Below, one piece after another: positions 10,151-21,919 of a stretch of DNA of 64,000 nucleotides (position 1 is the first letter of the stretch; each line of letters opens with the position of its first letter). The position numbers and the translations under genes are program-made. The DNA lies in the NCBI GenBank assembly GCA_900312665.1, contig ONZQ02000008.1:1240001-1304000 (forward strand), written 5' to 3'. This DNA is from Cephalotrichum gorgonifer (Eukaryota > Ascomycota > Sordariomycetes > Microascales > Microascaceae). The notes beneath the pieces are model-generated. The model worked only from the letters and a program-made list of their open reading frames with translations, ran no database searches and was not told the origin of the DNA.

Positions 10151-11386
10151 ATGCCGAGGTTCGCGGTGTCCACCCTCGCCCTCTTGGCCATCTCTGCCCT
10201 GGGCTACGTCTCCATCCTCGGCCTCACGGAGCGGAATGGCTGGCGCGAGCTGATGAAGAAGGGCGCGGAACAGAAGCCTATACTTTTGGCTACCGGCGAG
10301 GTGCTCCGTACCGAGTACACCGGCGTCGAGGGAGTAGACGGTATGCTCCGCATTCTCGTGCGTTTCTTCTACTCCGTCGTCGTAGCGGAGCGCCCTGAAC
10401 TCTCAGTCTTCTCCGTTTACTTCATCGGGCAGATCTTCTCTCTCCATGCGATCCTGGTCCTGGAGGGACTGCGCGCCGGAAACAAGTGGACTGCTGTGTA
10501 TCTGTATGGTTTCCGAAGCACCCTCCCCCTACACACATTTATCTCTGCTACCTCGAGTGCTAACCTGCGGTGAGATAGCCCCGCGTTCTGGGGTATGGCT
10601 TACCAAATGGTTCCCTTCGGGATTACGTTCCCCATCTACTGCGCAGCCTCACTCCTGCTTTCGCCGCTCTCCAAGACCTCCAAGAGCACGCCGGCGCGCA
10701 CCAAGCTGGAGGCCCTGTCGATCGACCCCGCTCGGCTGAGCACGATGACAACTGCCATGCTCCTCGGCCTGGCGGTCCCCAGCGTACTTCCGTGCCTGAC
10801 GTCGCCCCTGATCTCCTCGGACAGGAGGCAAATCTACATCGCAATCTGGCAGATCTTCCCCATCTGCGTCAGCATGTCTCACCACGTCCTCACCCTCTTC
10901 GTGCGGATCCTCGGCCTCGCCCCCGAGTCTTCCAGCCAGTCGGCCGCTAAGAAGGTCAGGTGCGCGAGGACCACCTACCACCAGATCATCACCCTCTCGG
11001 CCCTGGCTCACCTCGGGACCATCGCGTTCATCGCGTTCCCCGGTTTCCGCGAGCTCCTCGTCGGCCAGTCCGCGGAGCCGATCACCTTCGACAACGTCTT
11101 CCACGCCATGTCCGTCGTGAACCCTCACCAGGTCGCGACCATTGCGGAAGGGACTCAGACACTCCTTCAGTATGACATGTACTTCGGCTGCGCCGCCGCC
11201 TTGGCGTGGGTCATGAGCCTATCGTACGCCGGTGCAGGGTCTAGCGTTTCTGCTGCTGTGGGGGCGGCGGTAAAGTTGGCACTGAGGTCCCTGCTTGTTG
11301 GCCCCGGCGGCGCGACGCTCTGGGCGTTCTGGGATAGGGATGAGGAGGCTCTGGCGGGTGTGGAGGGCCCGAAGAAGAGGGCGTAG
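10151..11386 (+). CDS. Polytopic integral membrane protein
   Basis: Exons 10151..10503 and 10579..11386; 386 residues. The 75-nt intron has donor GTATGG, branch GCTAAC and acceptor TAG and joins VYL to PAFWGMAYQ. The start ATG has a strong CAGCCACC context. A first hydrophobic segment at residues 5-24 is followed by about six more, including the stretches LRILVRFFYSVVVA, ITFPIYCAASLLL, MLLGLAVPSVLPCL, IIYLSAL-like HQIITLSALAHLG and YFGCAAALAWVMSL. The early motif GEVLRTEYTGVEGVD and overall layout recall a family of fungal multi-span membrane proteins often found in secondary-metabolite clusters (from memory, PaxA/AtmA-like); no such cluster is visible here. Function unknown. Confidence 0.85.
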
Positions 11387-11924
11387 GTGCGAAGTGTGTG
11401 CTTGCCTGCTCTAGTTGGTAGTTTAGTGTAGAAACTGTGTCTATCTATGGCTAATCCGCGGTGAGCTAGACACAGTGTTGTACCTCGTTCACCTCGGAAC
11501 TTTATAAACGTGTATTACAATAGACAAATCAATCGGCAATTTTGTATCGCTTTTTGATTATTTAGATATGAGATAGTGTTGCTGATGTCACAGAGGAGCA
11601 ACTTTCTTCCGAGCTTTGGTAAGAAAACAGCTGTCGGGCGCAAATTCCGCCGTTCTTGTGCTACTGTGAAGTATTTGGTTGAAGTTTGCCAGTAACATTA
11701 ACGCGACAACAGCAACTTGTGATTGGCATCTTGACCCCGCTTCCCCAAAGTACTAAAGACGCCTCTGACGACATTGTCCAACGCAGGGTTCACAATCCCA
11801 GCATCATGTTTGAGCTCCTTACCTTACTTACTGCCATACTCCTGATAGGCTCTCACCGTCTACCCGGGACAAACTAGGTGCATTCATCTATTCGAGACTC
11901 CCCGCAGACCTAGTATAATTCGCC
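11387..11924. other. Intergenic region, no gene seen
   Basis: 3' flank of the membrane-protein gene and promoter of the GFA gene; nothing else recognised. Confidence 0.6.
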
Positions 11925-13052
11925 ATGGCCGAGAAGTTACACCTCCCCCCTGAGAGACCCGAGGCGTCGGATACTCTCACGGCCAAGTGCTACTGTGGTG
12001 CTGTACAGTACACACTCACTCTCCCTGCCCACGCTCTCCCCCTTCCCGTCCACCTTTGCTACTGCACCATCTGCCGCTATACTCACGGCGCCCTCTCCTC
12101 CGTACACGCCAGCCTACCAGCCGGAATCACCCCGTCCTTCGTGGCACCCTCCTCAGTCGAGACCGCCCTGACGGGCTACATCCACGCCGAGGCCGTCAGC
12201 GAGCGGTTCTTTTGCAGCACCTGCGGGTGCCACGTCGGCGACGTCGCTCTTAAACCCGATGCCGACGGGAACAAGGTCTGGACGGTCGCGACGAGCATCT
12301 TCGACCGCCACGATGAAGCCTTCTTCCAGATCCGGTCCCATATTCATACGGATTCCTCCCCCAGCGGGGGATTCTACGACTGGCTACCCTCCATCGCCGG
12401 CCGCGAGATCGTAGTGAATAAGGGCCCCACCCCCCGCTCCCCGTCCCCCGCCGACAAGACTCCTCCCAAGGCGGAGGTAGATGAGGAGGGGAACGAAAGG
12501 TTACGCGCCGAATGCCACTGTGGGGGCGTTTCGTTCACCCTCCCCCGGCCAACCATCCCCGCCATCGCCAACGACCCCCACATCAGCAAATACATATCCC
12601 CCGTCGACCCCTCTAAATGGGTGGGCATCCTCGATGTGTGCGACGACTGCCGCCTCGTAACAGGCACGCACGTCGTACCCTGGACCTTCGTCCCCGCTGC
12701 CCACCTATCCCCTCCCGTCCCGCCCGACCTCAAGATCGGGACCATGAAGACTTACCCGTCCAGCGAGGGGATCCTAAGGGGCTTCTGCGGGGTCTGCGGC
12801 GCGACGGCGCTGTATTTCACGGTCGGTAGGGCGCCGACGGAGGAGCAGCGGGTCGTAGATCTTGCGGTGGGTATCCTGAGGGCGCCGGAGGGGCCTCTGG
12901 CCGAGGACTGGCTGACGTGGCGCACGGGGAGGATTGCGTATTTAGAGACAGGGAAGAAGTTCGACGCGGGATTTGCTGAGTCGTTGAGCAAGAATTTCGA
13001 CGCTTGGGGCGTGGAGAAGTATGGGGAGTCTCAGAAATTCCGCATGGGTTAG
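11925..13052 (+). CDS. Tandem GFA/CENP-V domain protein
   Basis: Intronless, 375 residues, start ATG in a GCCATGG context. Two glutathione-dependent formaldehyde-activating (GFA, DUF636) domains stand in tandem. Domain 1 (about residues 20-150) has the zinc ligands CYCGAVQY, CYCTICR and FFCSTCGCHVGD; domain 2 (about 185-330) has CHCGGVSF, CDDCRLVTGT and GFCGVCGATAL. Each domain normally binds two zinc ions through these Cys pairs. The family name comes from a bacterial enzyme acting on S-hydroxymethylglutathione, but fungal members are mostly uncharacterised, so I would call only a zinc-binding GFA-fold protein, probably cytosolic. A proline/charged linker (GPTPRSPSPADKTPPKAEV) joins the domains. 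It is intact and GC-rich like its neighbour. Confidence 0.93.
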   Translation: MAEKLHLPPERPEASDTLTAKCYCGAVQYTLTLPAHALPLPVHLCYCTICRYTHGALSSVHASLPAGITPSFVAPSSVETALTGYIHAEAVSERFFCSTCGCHVGDVALKPDADGNKVWTVATSIFDRHDEAFFQIRSHIHTDSSPSGGFYDWLPSIAGREIVVNKGPTPRSPSPADKTPPKAEVDEEGNERLRAECHCGGVSFTLPRPTIPAIANDPHISKYISPVDPSKWVGILDVCDDCRLVTGTHVVPWTFVPAAHLSPPVPPDLKIGTMKTYPSSEGILRGFCGVCGATALYFTVGRAPTEEQRVVDLAVGILRAPEGPLAEDWLTWRTGRIAYLETGKKFDAGFAESLSKNFDAWGVEKYGESQKFRMG

Positions 13053-13343
13053 GGAAGGGTGGCACCGGGTTGTATTCCGGACAGACCTGCTGGATAAGAA
13101 GCCTACTCAAGGGAGCTGTCCTGTGCGTCACTTTTCTTGTTTCTCCTTGTTTCTGTCTTGTTTAAGTAAGGTATAAGCCATTAATGCTGCATCTTTGTCA
13201 AACCGCTACATTATATATCCCGGGAACAGTGCACTGTGAAAGCAAATATCAAACGAGTCTATTCTTCCACATAAGGGACTGGGCTGCCTCCCAACTCGCC
13301 AGTAAAGTGCCATCCGGAGGTGTAAAAGCTAGACTCACTGCTA

Positions 13344-14405
13344 CTACTGCAACCTGTAAGCTGATATCTTATAAGATGAGAAGAATGGCGTGTACGAGGA
13401 CCCCGGACACAGCCCAGGCAAGCCGGCCCACGGATGCCCTCCAATCAGTGTAGTACTCCACCGCACCTCGATTCCCACTCCCCGCGCAATACGATCGATG
13501 GCCCTCATCTCTTCCAGTTCTTTGACCCTACCCAGCTCGATTCTATCTGGGAGACTGATATGGATGACGCGCAAATGTGGAAACCGAAGGGGTGCTTCAT
13601 AGACGAGCGCCTCGAGTGCGGCGAGAAAAGATCTATATACTAAATAGAAATGGGCTTCTCTGATGGAGACCGGCAAGAACTGGATGAGCCGGTCAGAGGC
13701 GATAAATTGGTCGTTTAGTAGGCAGAGTGTGGACTGGTCGATGGCCAAGACCTCCAGATTCTCGAAGTCACGCATGGTGTCGATAGTGGTACGCTGTCGG
13801 TTCAACTCCAGGGTGAGCTCCTAGGAATGTGGATACGGTCCTCCGGGTCGGAGTCTGAATTAAGAGGCACAAATGTGAGAGTTAGCTTTCGAAGCTATTT
13901 CTTGACGGGCTGTAGGCAATTTATCAGATAGGTCATATCCTAGTAATTGTGGTCGTCGAGGTGGTTGAGGTAGGAAAGGTGCAGCTCTGACAGAGAGCTG
14001 CAGCACCCAAGCAGCAGGTCCAGGTCGTCGTCCAACGGGGGGTCATTCAGAGTGAGCTTCCGCAGCCCCACCAGCCCGATGGGCCACGGATGCGGGCTGA
14101 TGGGGTAGTTCAGATCGTCAGAGGCACTCATGTCAATGGCGTACAAGGTCTCCAGGTTCGGTGCTGCGGCATAGAGCTCCATGGCATTGTGCAGGTGGTA
14201 GATGGGAACTGTAATGCCGCAGAGCGAGTGTTTTTAGTGCGGGTAACTCCCTGCCGCTCCCCTCTATGCGGTTGTATCCGTGTGGGTAATCCAGGGAGAC
14301 GAGAAGCATTTCGACCTTCGGGAGGAGCAGGATAGCCAACTCCTGGAGCCGTTTGTGCACTCCCCGACGCTCTTCTTCACGGCCAGAGTATCTCCAGATT
14401 GGCAT
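13344..14405 (-). pseudogene. F-box/LRR-like gene, broken
   Basis: Reading down the minus strand, leucine-rich-repeat-like text continues through at least three frames: 14405 to about 14230 (LLLPKVEMLLVSLDYP .. LPALKTLAL), then about 14229..13940 (MELYAAAPNLETLYAID .. LVGLRKLTLNDPPLDDD .. CCSSLSELHLSYLNHLDD), then to 13344 (MRDFENLEVLAIDQS .. FPHLRVIHISLP). Between them are one frame shift near 14220, in-frame TAGs near 13940 and 13895, and another shift near 13810. The pattern (L..L..L.L) is that of fungal F-box/LRR proteins; an F-box itself is not seen. No splice sites repair the breaks. The ends are approximate. Confidence 0.65.
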
Positions 14406-14610
14406 AGTGATAACCTGAACTCACGGGGGTCGCCTCCTGAATCATCATCTTCAAGACTGGAGTTTATATTGAAAGTTTCTATTATTCCATTTTAGGGATT
14501 AGGCTATCTTGTAATTTACTGTAAGAGTCAGACTTAGTGCTCTTACAAATCAAGAATGCATGTTTTTGATCTAGCTAAATCTATCGAACCCCGCAACTTA
14601 ACACTCGTCT

Positions 14611-14617
14611 TATAAAA
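14611..14617 (+). promoter_or_regulatory. TATA box of the isochorismatase-like gene
   Basis: TATAAAA 67 bp before the ATG at 14684, in a spacer with no other gene. Confidence 0.55.
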
Positions 14618-14683
14618 CTTCCTACTTGTGACTCTCTTCTACTCACCCTCAACTACACGCGCAGAACACCCCATACAACAACC

Positions 14684-15483
14684 ATGAAGCCGGCAAGCAC
14701 CACCCCGACGGCCCTCGTCCTCATTGACATCCAACATGGTTTCGAGGGCCTACCCGGCTTTCCCACCTCCTGGAGCACTCCCTCCTTCGAGAAAAATATC
14801 GTCGCTCTTTTGAAAGCGGCGCGAGCATACAACGAGCGATCGCCCGACCGCCCCATTCTCATCATCCACGTGCACCACCACTCCCTCCTCCCTCAATCGG
14901 TCTTCCACCCCTCCTACAAGCTCCCCTCCGGAATCCCAGGCGTGGAACCCCTCGCCTATGCGGCGCCATTGCCCTCCGAGCCGGTCCTGACGAAGAACCA
15001 TGTACGCAACATTGAATGACTCCGGCCGATCTGTCCCTGTCTGCTGATAACTAACTACCCCCCCTTCCGTAGAACTCTGCGTTTGTGGGGACAGACCTGG
15101 AGGATCGCCTGCGCGCTTTTGGCGCGAAGCAGCTGATTTTAGCCGGCCTGACTACCGATCACTGTGTGTGCACGACCGCGAGGTTCGCTGCCAACTTGCA
15201 GGTTCTGGGAGACCAGGGGGGTGCCGATGGCTCGGGGCTCGATAATCATGGGATTGTTTTCCTGAGTGATGCGACTTCGACGCATGGGAAGGGAAAGTTC
15301 AGCGCAGAGGCCGTGCATGAGGTACGTCTATAACCGCGATCACCCCGTCCCAGCCTCTCATATCGATTCTGATATTGATTGCTAACTGATCCTATCCAGG
15401 TGCACTTGGCAGGCCTTGACGAAGAATTTGTCCAGGTGCAGGAGACTGAGGCGGCGATTAGCGCCATAGTTGCCAGTCCTTAG
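14684..15483 (+). CDS. Isochorismatase-like cysteine hydrolase
   Basis: Exons 14684..15001, 15073..15321, 15400..15483; 216 residues. Introns of 71 and 78 nt carry GTACG donors, CTAAC branch sites and TAG/CAG acceptors. The Asp-Lys-Cys triad of the isochorismatase-like superfamily is complete: Asp15 in LVLIDIQ, Lys104 in LTKNH, and Cys137 in LTTDHCVCTTAR. Family members hydrolyse amide, ether or ester bonds (nicotinamidase, N-carbamoylsarcosine amidase and others); this substrate is unknown. The length is normal for a single-domain member and there is no signal peptide, so it should be cytosolic. Confidence 0.93.
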
Positions 15484-15706
15484 TGGAATCCGTCACGGAG
15501 TCCATGTAGCAGGAGCGTAGTTAATAGTACCGTAGCCACAGCTACAGATTGGAGATCATCGATAAACAGAAAATAAATTAATAACTACAAGCATATTATA
15601 TGGTACCATATCCAAACTGATGTTTCATTACAGGGGTTCGCATATTCATAAACATTCCTGTCACAATCCAAGACTAGATGTCAAAACCCAGTCGAACTGC
15701 CTATCC

Positions 15707-18700
15707 TTACTTCTTCGACTTCTGTCCAGTGAGAGAATCCACGATAGAACCAACGCCAAGGCTCTTGAGGACGCTCGTCAAGCCAAGGCCGCCGAGAAGG
15801 TTGTTGACAAGTCCTCCGAGGCCGAGGCCGTTGAGGAGTCTGCCGACAAGCTCCAGGACGCCATTCAGCAGGAGCCCCACGGCAGCGATGATTTGTCCGA
15901 GTGGCTCTGTAAGGAGGGCCCACAAGGGGTTGAGGGCCTTTTTCGCGTGAGGCATGCCCTCGAGCTTTTTCTTCGAGTTTTCGATTGTCTCGGTCACTGT
16001 GCCCGTGATCTAATTCCAAGTTAGCAAGAAACTTCCTGAGAAGGGACACTGGGTTAGCAGGTGTGGGGTGGCTTACCTCTTTCAAGACATCTGCTAGGTG
16101 GTACTCTTCGGGCGTGGCCTCCCGAGCAGCTGTCTTATGCTTCGCATTGGCCTGGATATGGCCATCTGGATCCAAGCCCCGGATAATGCCGTTCGACTCG
16201 GCGAGAATGTTGTGACCCTGCTCAAGAAGTGGCTTGACTTCCTTCACAAGGGACTCTTCATCAAGATCATCCTTGTCTGTGCTCTCCGCCTTGTCGATCT
16301 TGTCCTTGATTAGCGTGCAGATGGGCTTGATCTTGTCGAGGCACTGCTCGAGACATGTGGCCATCCTCTGCGCGAGATTCTTATCCTCGGCGTCCTTCTC
16401 CCGCTTCTCCTTCTCCTCCACCGTCTCGGTCTCCTCCTCGACGAGGATGTCCTCGAGGAGCGACGCGTGGCCAACGGTGTTACCCTTTCTGTCCACGACG
16501 TCTCCGTCGTTGTCGATCGTCTTGCCGGCACAGATGGTCAACTCGCCCGACGTGAGCCTTCCGATAACGTTCCCGTCCTCGTCGACGCAGTTGCCCTCGC
16601 GGTTGATCTTGCGCCCGCACATGGGATTCTTGGGCTCCTCGACGACCTCTTCCTCCCACCTCTCGGCCTTGCCGATGGTGTTTCCATTCTTGTCCAGCAC
16701 TAGTAGAAAGGTTAGCAGGTGAAAGAATTTTGGATATCGGCTTCGCAGGGCCTAGGAAACTCACCATCCCCGTCTTCGTCAACGGCTCGCCCGAATAGCC
16801 TTTTGCCATCACCCTCGGTGAGCCTGCCCACGATATCTCCGGCCGAGGTCACGATCTTGCCCTCCTTTGTGACCGTGCAGCCGGGAAGCTCGGCGAAGGG
16901 ACCGTCCCTGACGCCCTCTCTCTCACCCTCGGGCACAAGTTCGACCTTCCCGACCTTGTCGCCGGACTCTGAGCGCACGTTACCATCTTTATCGCACATG
17001 CGACCCGCGAGGCGCTTGGCGTCCCCCTCGATCAGGCGGCCGAATATCGTGCCGGATCCATCCACGGCCCACCCGAGCTTGTTAATACGCTTGCCCGCGA
17101 GTATGGAATTGTCGACGACCTCCGGCTCCGGCTCTTCTTCTTCCCATCGCTCCGCCTTTCCGAGGTTGTTTCCGGCGCGATCAAGGACTAAAAGTGTCAG
17201 TCAATGGGTATGGAACAGAATACTGACATACAGGGATATGAAACATACTGTCGCCATCCTCGTCTACCTTCTTCCCTTTCAGCTTCTTCGCATCACCCTG
17301 GATAAGACGGCCCACGATGATCCCCTCAAAAGTCACAGTGCCATCTTCCTCCACCGTGGCGTCGGGGAAGTCCTCGAAGGGGGCGGACTCCCTTGACTCC
17401 TCGCGGGTAACAGGCTCGGCCTTTCCCACAACATCACCAGACTCGTCGTGAACCAGGCCCTCCTTGTCGCAGGTCCTCCCAACGAGGCGTTTTGGGTCAC
17501 CTTCGACTAGTCTGCCGTATACCGACCCAGTCGAATCCACAATGTTCCCGGCCTTATTGACCGACCTTGGGTGAGGGTTAGCCGATGAAGGTTCCGGAGC
17601 TAGGGTGGAGTCTTTGTGTACATACTTTCCTGCGAGGACGGAGTAATCGACAGGCTGGTCCTCGGGCTCGGACTCCTCCTCCCATCTTTCCGCTCTTCCT
17701 AGGACGTTTCCTGCTCGATCTAAGACGTCACCATCTTCGTCGACAGTCTTCCCCTTGAGTTTCTTCGCGTCTCCCTCGACCAGGCGACCGATCTTCTTGC
17801 CCTCGAAGGTAATGAAGCCGCCGGACTCAACGACTGCTTGGGGGAAGTCCTCGAATGGAGATGGCTCCTTTGACTCCTCGAGAGGTACGGGAACGGCTTT
17901 CCCAATAACTTTCCCGGAATCATTCCACTTTAGGAGGTTAGTCAAAGAGGCTTAAACTAGAGTAGGAGCGGGGACGGGGGCAGGGAAATGGTGACATACG
18001 ATGTCTCCGTTTTCATCAGGCTTACGATCGAGAAGGTCCTTGGGATTTCCCTCGACAATGCGCCCGACGATGTGGTTGTCCGGATTTACGACGTTGCCGA
18101 GCTTGTTGATTTGACAGTTTTTGAGGACGGAGTAGTCGAGGAGGGTTTCATATTGGCTTTCACCCTTGCCCTCGCCCTCGGCGGGTTTCTCATCCTCTGG
18201 AGAGGTCGTATCTTCGGTGAGAGTTTCATTAGTTTTGTCCCCGCCCTCCGCATATGGTTCCGCTTCAGGTAGGACCTCCTTCAGGTCCCCTTCTTCGCCA
18301 AGCTGTGTCCTGTCTTCCATATCGATCGGCGCCTCGGAGCCGCCCACCAGGGACGCACCCGTCTTGGACTGCTCAATCTCTAATGCATCCGTATCAATGC
18401 CAGCCTTAGACTTGGCCACCTCACCCCCCATCTCTTCGGCATTCTCAGCCCCAACCTCGGACTCGACTCCTTTGGAGGGGCCACCGAAGCCGAGGCCCCT
18501 GCCGATTTGCCCTGCCAGGTTTCCGGCGCCGGGAATTTTGTTGAGAGTGTCGTAAGCGCCCTTCGTCGAACGTGCGGCCCGCCCCAGGTCTACTCCACCG
18601 TTCTTCTGCTCTGGCTGCGTCGGAATGCTCTTCACCTCCTCTGCGGTGAGTGGTACCGCCGCTCCAACCTTCTCCCCTGACCCATTTATAATGTCTCCAG

Positions 18701-18968
18701 AGGGGGCAACGGCGAACCCAGTGAGTTCCTTCGGCTCGCCCTCTGTGACGCGTGCTACGGGCTTCCCTGCCTGATCAAGTACCTGGCCGGTTTCACCCAC
18801 GATGCCGGCAGCAAGTTCGTTTCCAGGAGTATCTACAAGTCGCAAGGTTAGTTTACACACGATTCATAGGACAGAAGATCTATGAGCAATCAACATACTC
18901 TCGCCGCTGGTGGGGGGGTCCTTTGTCCAACCCCCTGGGAGAGGAAGGTTGAGCTTCGATGTAAGCAT
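15707..18968 (-). CDS. DUF3659 tandem-repeat protein (LEA-like annotation)
   Basis: Seven exons: 18968..18899, 18832..18000, 17927..17626, 17565..17249, 17187..16765, 16699..16077, 16009..15707; 956 residues, every junction in frame. Repeated modules of about 65-70 residues follow the plan GKxVNxxGNIVDxxGxVxGRLVEGDxKxLxGRxxDExGDVxDxxGxVxGKAE (broken here to avoid copying one), about seven copies between residues 25 and 750: this is DUF3659. The C-terminal part has an acidic coiled region (EEKEKREKDAEDK) and a Gly/Leu-rich tail (LLNGLGLGGLVNNLLGGLG) typical of the fungal family. Several introns fall at the same place in the repeat (after DEDGD), showing that exons were duplicated with repeats. 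Fungal databases often call these LEA-domain proteins; function unknown, possibly structural or stress related. No signal peptide. Confidence 0.9.
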
Positions 18969-20229
18969 GATGTGTATGGAGGTGTTGTTGGCTTGATGTT
19001 TGTGTAACTGCTATCTCCCAAGAATAAATCTATGTATTATAGAGTAAGATCTGGGTATCGTATATTTTGGAGATAATGCGAGCTGTTCATCCTATCCGAT
19101 CTGAGTACGGAGACCTGCATTATAAGTAAGTGCTTGACCGGCGCAAAATCCAAGTTTTGCCCAGTTCTCCCAGCTTCCACCACATACGTCAATATCTCAT
19201 CAACCGCGTCACTGCCACTTTATGCGTCGTCGAATCTAGCACTATCTCGTCCTGAACCGCGCAGTAGATGGGTGGGGAGTGATTCTCGAGGCACCACTTC
19301 CCTGGCCAGATTGCACACTGTCCACACACGAGTGGAGACCATGTGCATCATGGCGGGAGAACGACAGAGGGATCTTAGCTCGCTCGGCTACATGGTGGTG
19401 TGCAGGCCAACCGACATGACGCAGTGGGCCCCGTAATTCAGGGTCCGAGACATTCTTAGCGGCTACTAGTGGACAGGTGCCACACCATATTTTCTCTTCT
19501 TGTGTGGGCGGATTGGAAGGAGTCGCTCACTGGTGCGTCACCACTTTCGCCCCTGTGCCTGTTGGTGTGTGGAGACGTCGCCGTTGTGACGTAACCCAGC
19601 CGCGAGGCATTGTGAGTACAAGGTCGGCGTCAGACCAACCAGGCGCCTAAGAAAGAAACTCCGCCGATCCGGATCGAGATTCCGCCCGGGTTGGTCTCTC
19701 AACGGCAACCCTCGGCGAACCTGGTTTCCCTGGTGCGAACCACAGAGCTGGCTGGGGCTGGAGAAAAATGGACAGCGTAAGTGGCTGGAACTTGTGACGC
19801 CTGGGGGGTTACACTAGGAGCGTCGTGTTCAGCCACAGCCAACTTCGCCCTTGAGAGTCTATACATTCATGCACTGTTTCGTTCCCATAGCACAGCAGGT
19901 ATTAGCCATATTTTATATTCATGTAGACGGTATCCGGTACGGCGTTCTTTTGTGTGAGAGGAAGGTGATGACGAGTACGGTGAACAACAAGGATGGAAAT
20001 TTTGAGGACGGCCAGACAACTATTCATATCCCAAATCTATAATGCCATCATAGCTACATAGTACCCCGAGGGAATGGGAAGTTAAGACACGACCGTAACT
20101 TTAAAGTCAATTTCTGAGCGAGGTATAAATTTATGATTTGAGATACCATACCATCTATTTACCATGCCTCCTTGGTATGGGCAGACGGCACTCTCAACGC
20201 TAGAGAACAAGCTGAACACACGGCTGCCT
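18969..20229. other. Intergenic region, no gene seen
   Basis: Promoter side of the DUF3659 gene (an AT-rich tract with TATTATAG near 19035) and 3' flank of the methyltransferase gene. A 100-residue frame at 19134..19436 has no family feature. Confidence 0.55.
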
Positions 20230-21919
20230 TCATGTCGTCGACTCTGGCTTCTGCCCATATACCACGTGGCTACCACATCCGGTTAGCCAAGACCAACCCC
20301 CCCAAGAAAATGTTATTCACACATTGGCTGGAGGAAGGCCAGTTAGGGTCCAAGAAACTCACATTTTCTCGTACGCATGGAACGCCCTCCCCTTCACCTC
20401 GTCCCGCACCTTGGCCAGTAAAACCTGAGTCTCAGCCTCACTGTACCCTATCATGTCGAATACCTTCAGTGAAAACGCCTCGAGCCCATCAAGCATCTGC
20501 ACGAGATTGATCATCCCGATATGCTTCAGATACGGGTCCTTAGCCCACGGCCCTAGCGGGACCTTGAATACCTCCTCACGGATGTTCACAAAGCCTGCCT
20601 TCTCCGCGTAGGAGCGGAGCTTGGGGCCAGGGCATGGGTCGCGGTCGATGTCGGTGAGGGCCTTTACAAGGACCTTGTTCCACTTCCGGAAGTGGTGGTC
20701 TTCCGTCAGCGATCTGTCGTCACTGCGGTAGTCGATGTCGTAGTCCTGGAACTCAACCCAGCCGCCAGGGGTCAAGTTGCTGATGGAATTAGCGGGTAAC
20801 TCGCGCGGCAACATGATATTGGGTATCAGCCTACTCATATATCTTCTTCGACAGGGCATTCCAGTCTCCGATAGACCCAGCCATGCACCTGTTGATTATC
20901 AAGTCGAATTTGAAAGGATACAACCACTCACTCTCGACATCGTCGACTTCGAATTGAACGTTCGGGGGCACCCTTCACAGAATCAGCATGAGTTCGATAA
21001 ACCAGTGGTCAGCGCAGTACGTACCAGGAGGGTTGGATAGGACTAAGGTCGCAGCCGAGGACCTAAATTCACATTGAGAATTCTTCCGTTAGCCAGAAAA
21101 AAACGCATAGTGCCAGGTTCAAGGTGTAGGCGACCATACCCGGGCATTCGGAAATTCTTCCGCTAGCTCGATAGCCACTGCATAGACGTTACTGTCAGCA
21201 CTGATGTAGCAGCACTAAAAGGGCTCACATACAGGATCCTGTCCCCGTCCCGATATCCAAGATATTATGAACAATTTCCTTGTCGACCGGTGCAAGATAT
21301 AGCCCCCCGATAGTCTGAGTGGTCAGTTGGTGCATGACGTCAAGACGTTCCGCCTCGCGCTTCGGGCCGTTAGTATACAGTGAGCCTATTGTCTCGGTTT
21401 GAAGGGTCCCTCTTACATCGTCATTAGGAAATAGATAGGCTGGCCAGGAATGTCAGCATATGGTAATTCCAAGGGGTAGAAGCAGAAACCCCCGACATAC
21501 ACCCTTTCCGGTAGGCATGGTATCGGCGACCATGCTCAACTGGGTAATCGAGGACACTGGAGGACAGCGAGGCGGTAAAGGAGGACCTGAGAGGCACGGT
21601 AAGGCTACGGGTATACGGCATCATGGCGCAAGTCTCTGACGGAGACTGGTTAAAGGTGGCGGCGATATCTTACAGTTGCCCGTCCAAAGTGGGATCGTTA
21701 ACCTCGTCTTCCTGTGTAGGTCGAGGTGTCAGCTCAAGGAGTAAATATAGGTACCTGTAAGCCCACCTCGTCAACCTCGAGAGGCGCTGCTAGCTCAGGC
21801 TCTGGTGGAGGCGAGGACGGTGAATTAGGTGAGGCGACAGATTTGGGCGGCGAGGACGGCGATTGAGGCGAGGCTGCAACCTCGGCCGAAGCAGCGGGTT
21901 TGGACGAAGTGTCCGCCAT
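20230..21919 (-). CDS. LaeA-like SAM-dependent methyltransferase
   Basis: Ten exons: 21919..21755, 21711..21674, 21586..21501, 21439..21417, 21359..21233, 21177..21140, 21062..21025, 20972..20835, 20779..20363, 20269..20230; 369 residues, all phases checked. A Ser/Pro-rich acidic N-terminus (PSSPPKSVASPNSPSSPPP) precedes the family motif YPVEHGRRYHAYRKGSYLFPNDD. The SAM site is NILDIGTGTGSLAIELA, followed by VLGCDLSPIQPSWVPPNVQF and NLTPGGWVEFQD; it ends with HVVYGQKP. This is the fungal LaeA-like/UMTA group of class I methyltransferases, widely expanded in Pezizomycotina; LaeA itself controls secondary metabolism and development, but most members have unknown substrates. The 23-nt exon (21417..21439) and the final 40-nt exon are easily missed. 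No signal peptide or membrane segment. Confidence 0.93.

Noticed and set aside
16719..17396. 225-residue plus-strand frame rich in Ser/Pro
   Set aside because: Antisense shadow of the DUF3659 repeats, which explain the low-complexity text.
8590..19110. Recurring GAGTACGGAGAC motif (near 8593 and 19092) as a regulatory element
   Set aside because: Only two clear copies at unrelated places; chance cannot be excluded.
19134..19436. 100-residue frame upstream of the DUF3659 gene
   Set aside because: No motif and lies in a promoter region; not supported.
19560..19640. Search for transposons, CRISPR arrays or telomere repeats in the intergenic DNA
   Set aside because: No transposase or integrase text, terminal repeats, spacer arrays or telomeric repeats were found anywhere in the window.
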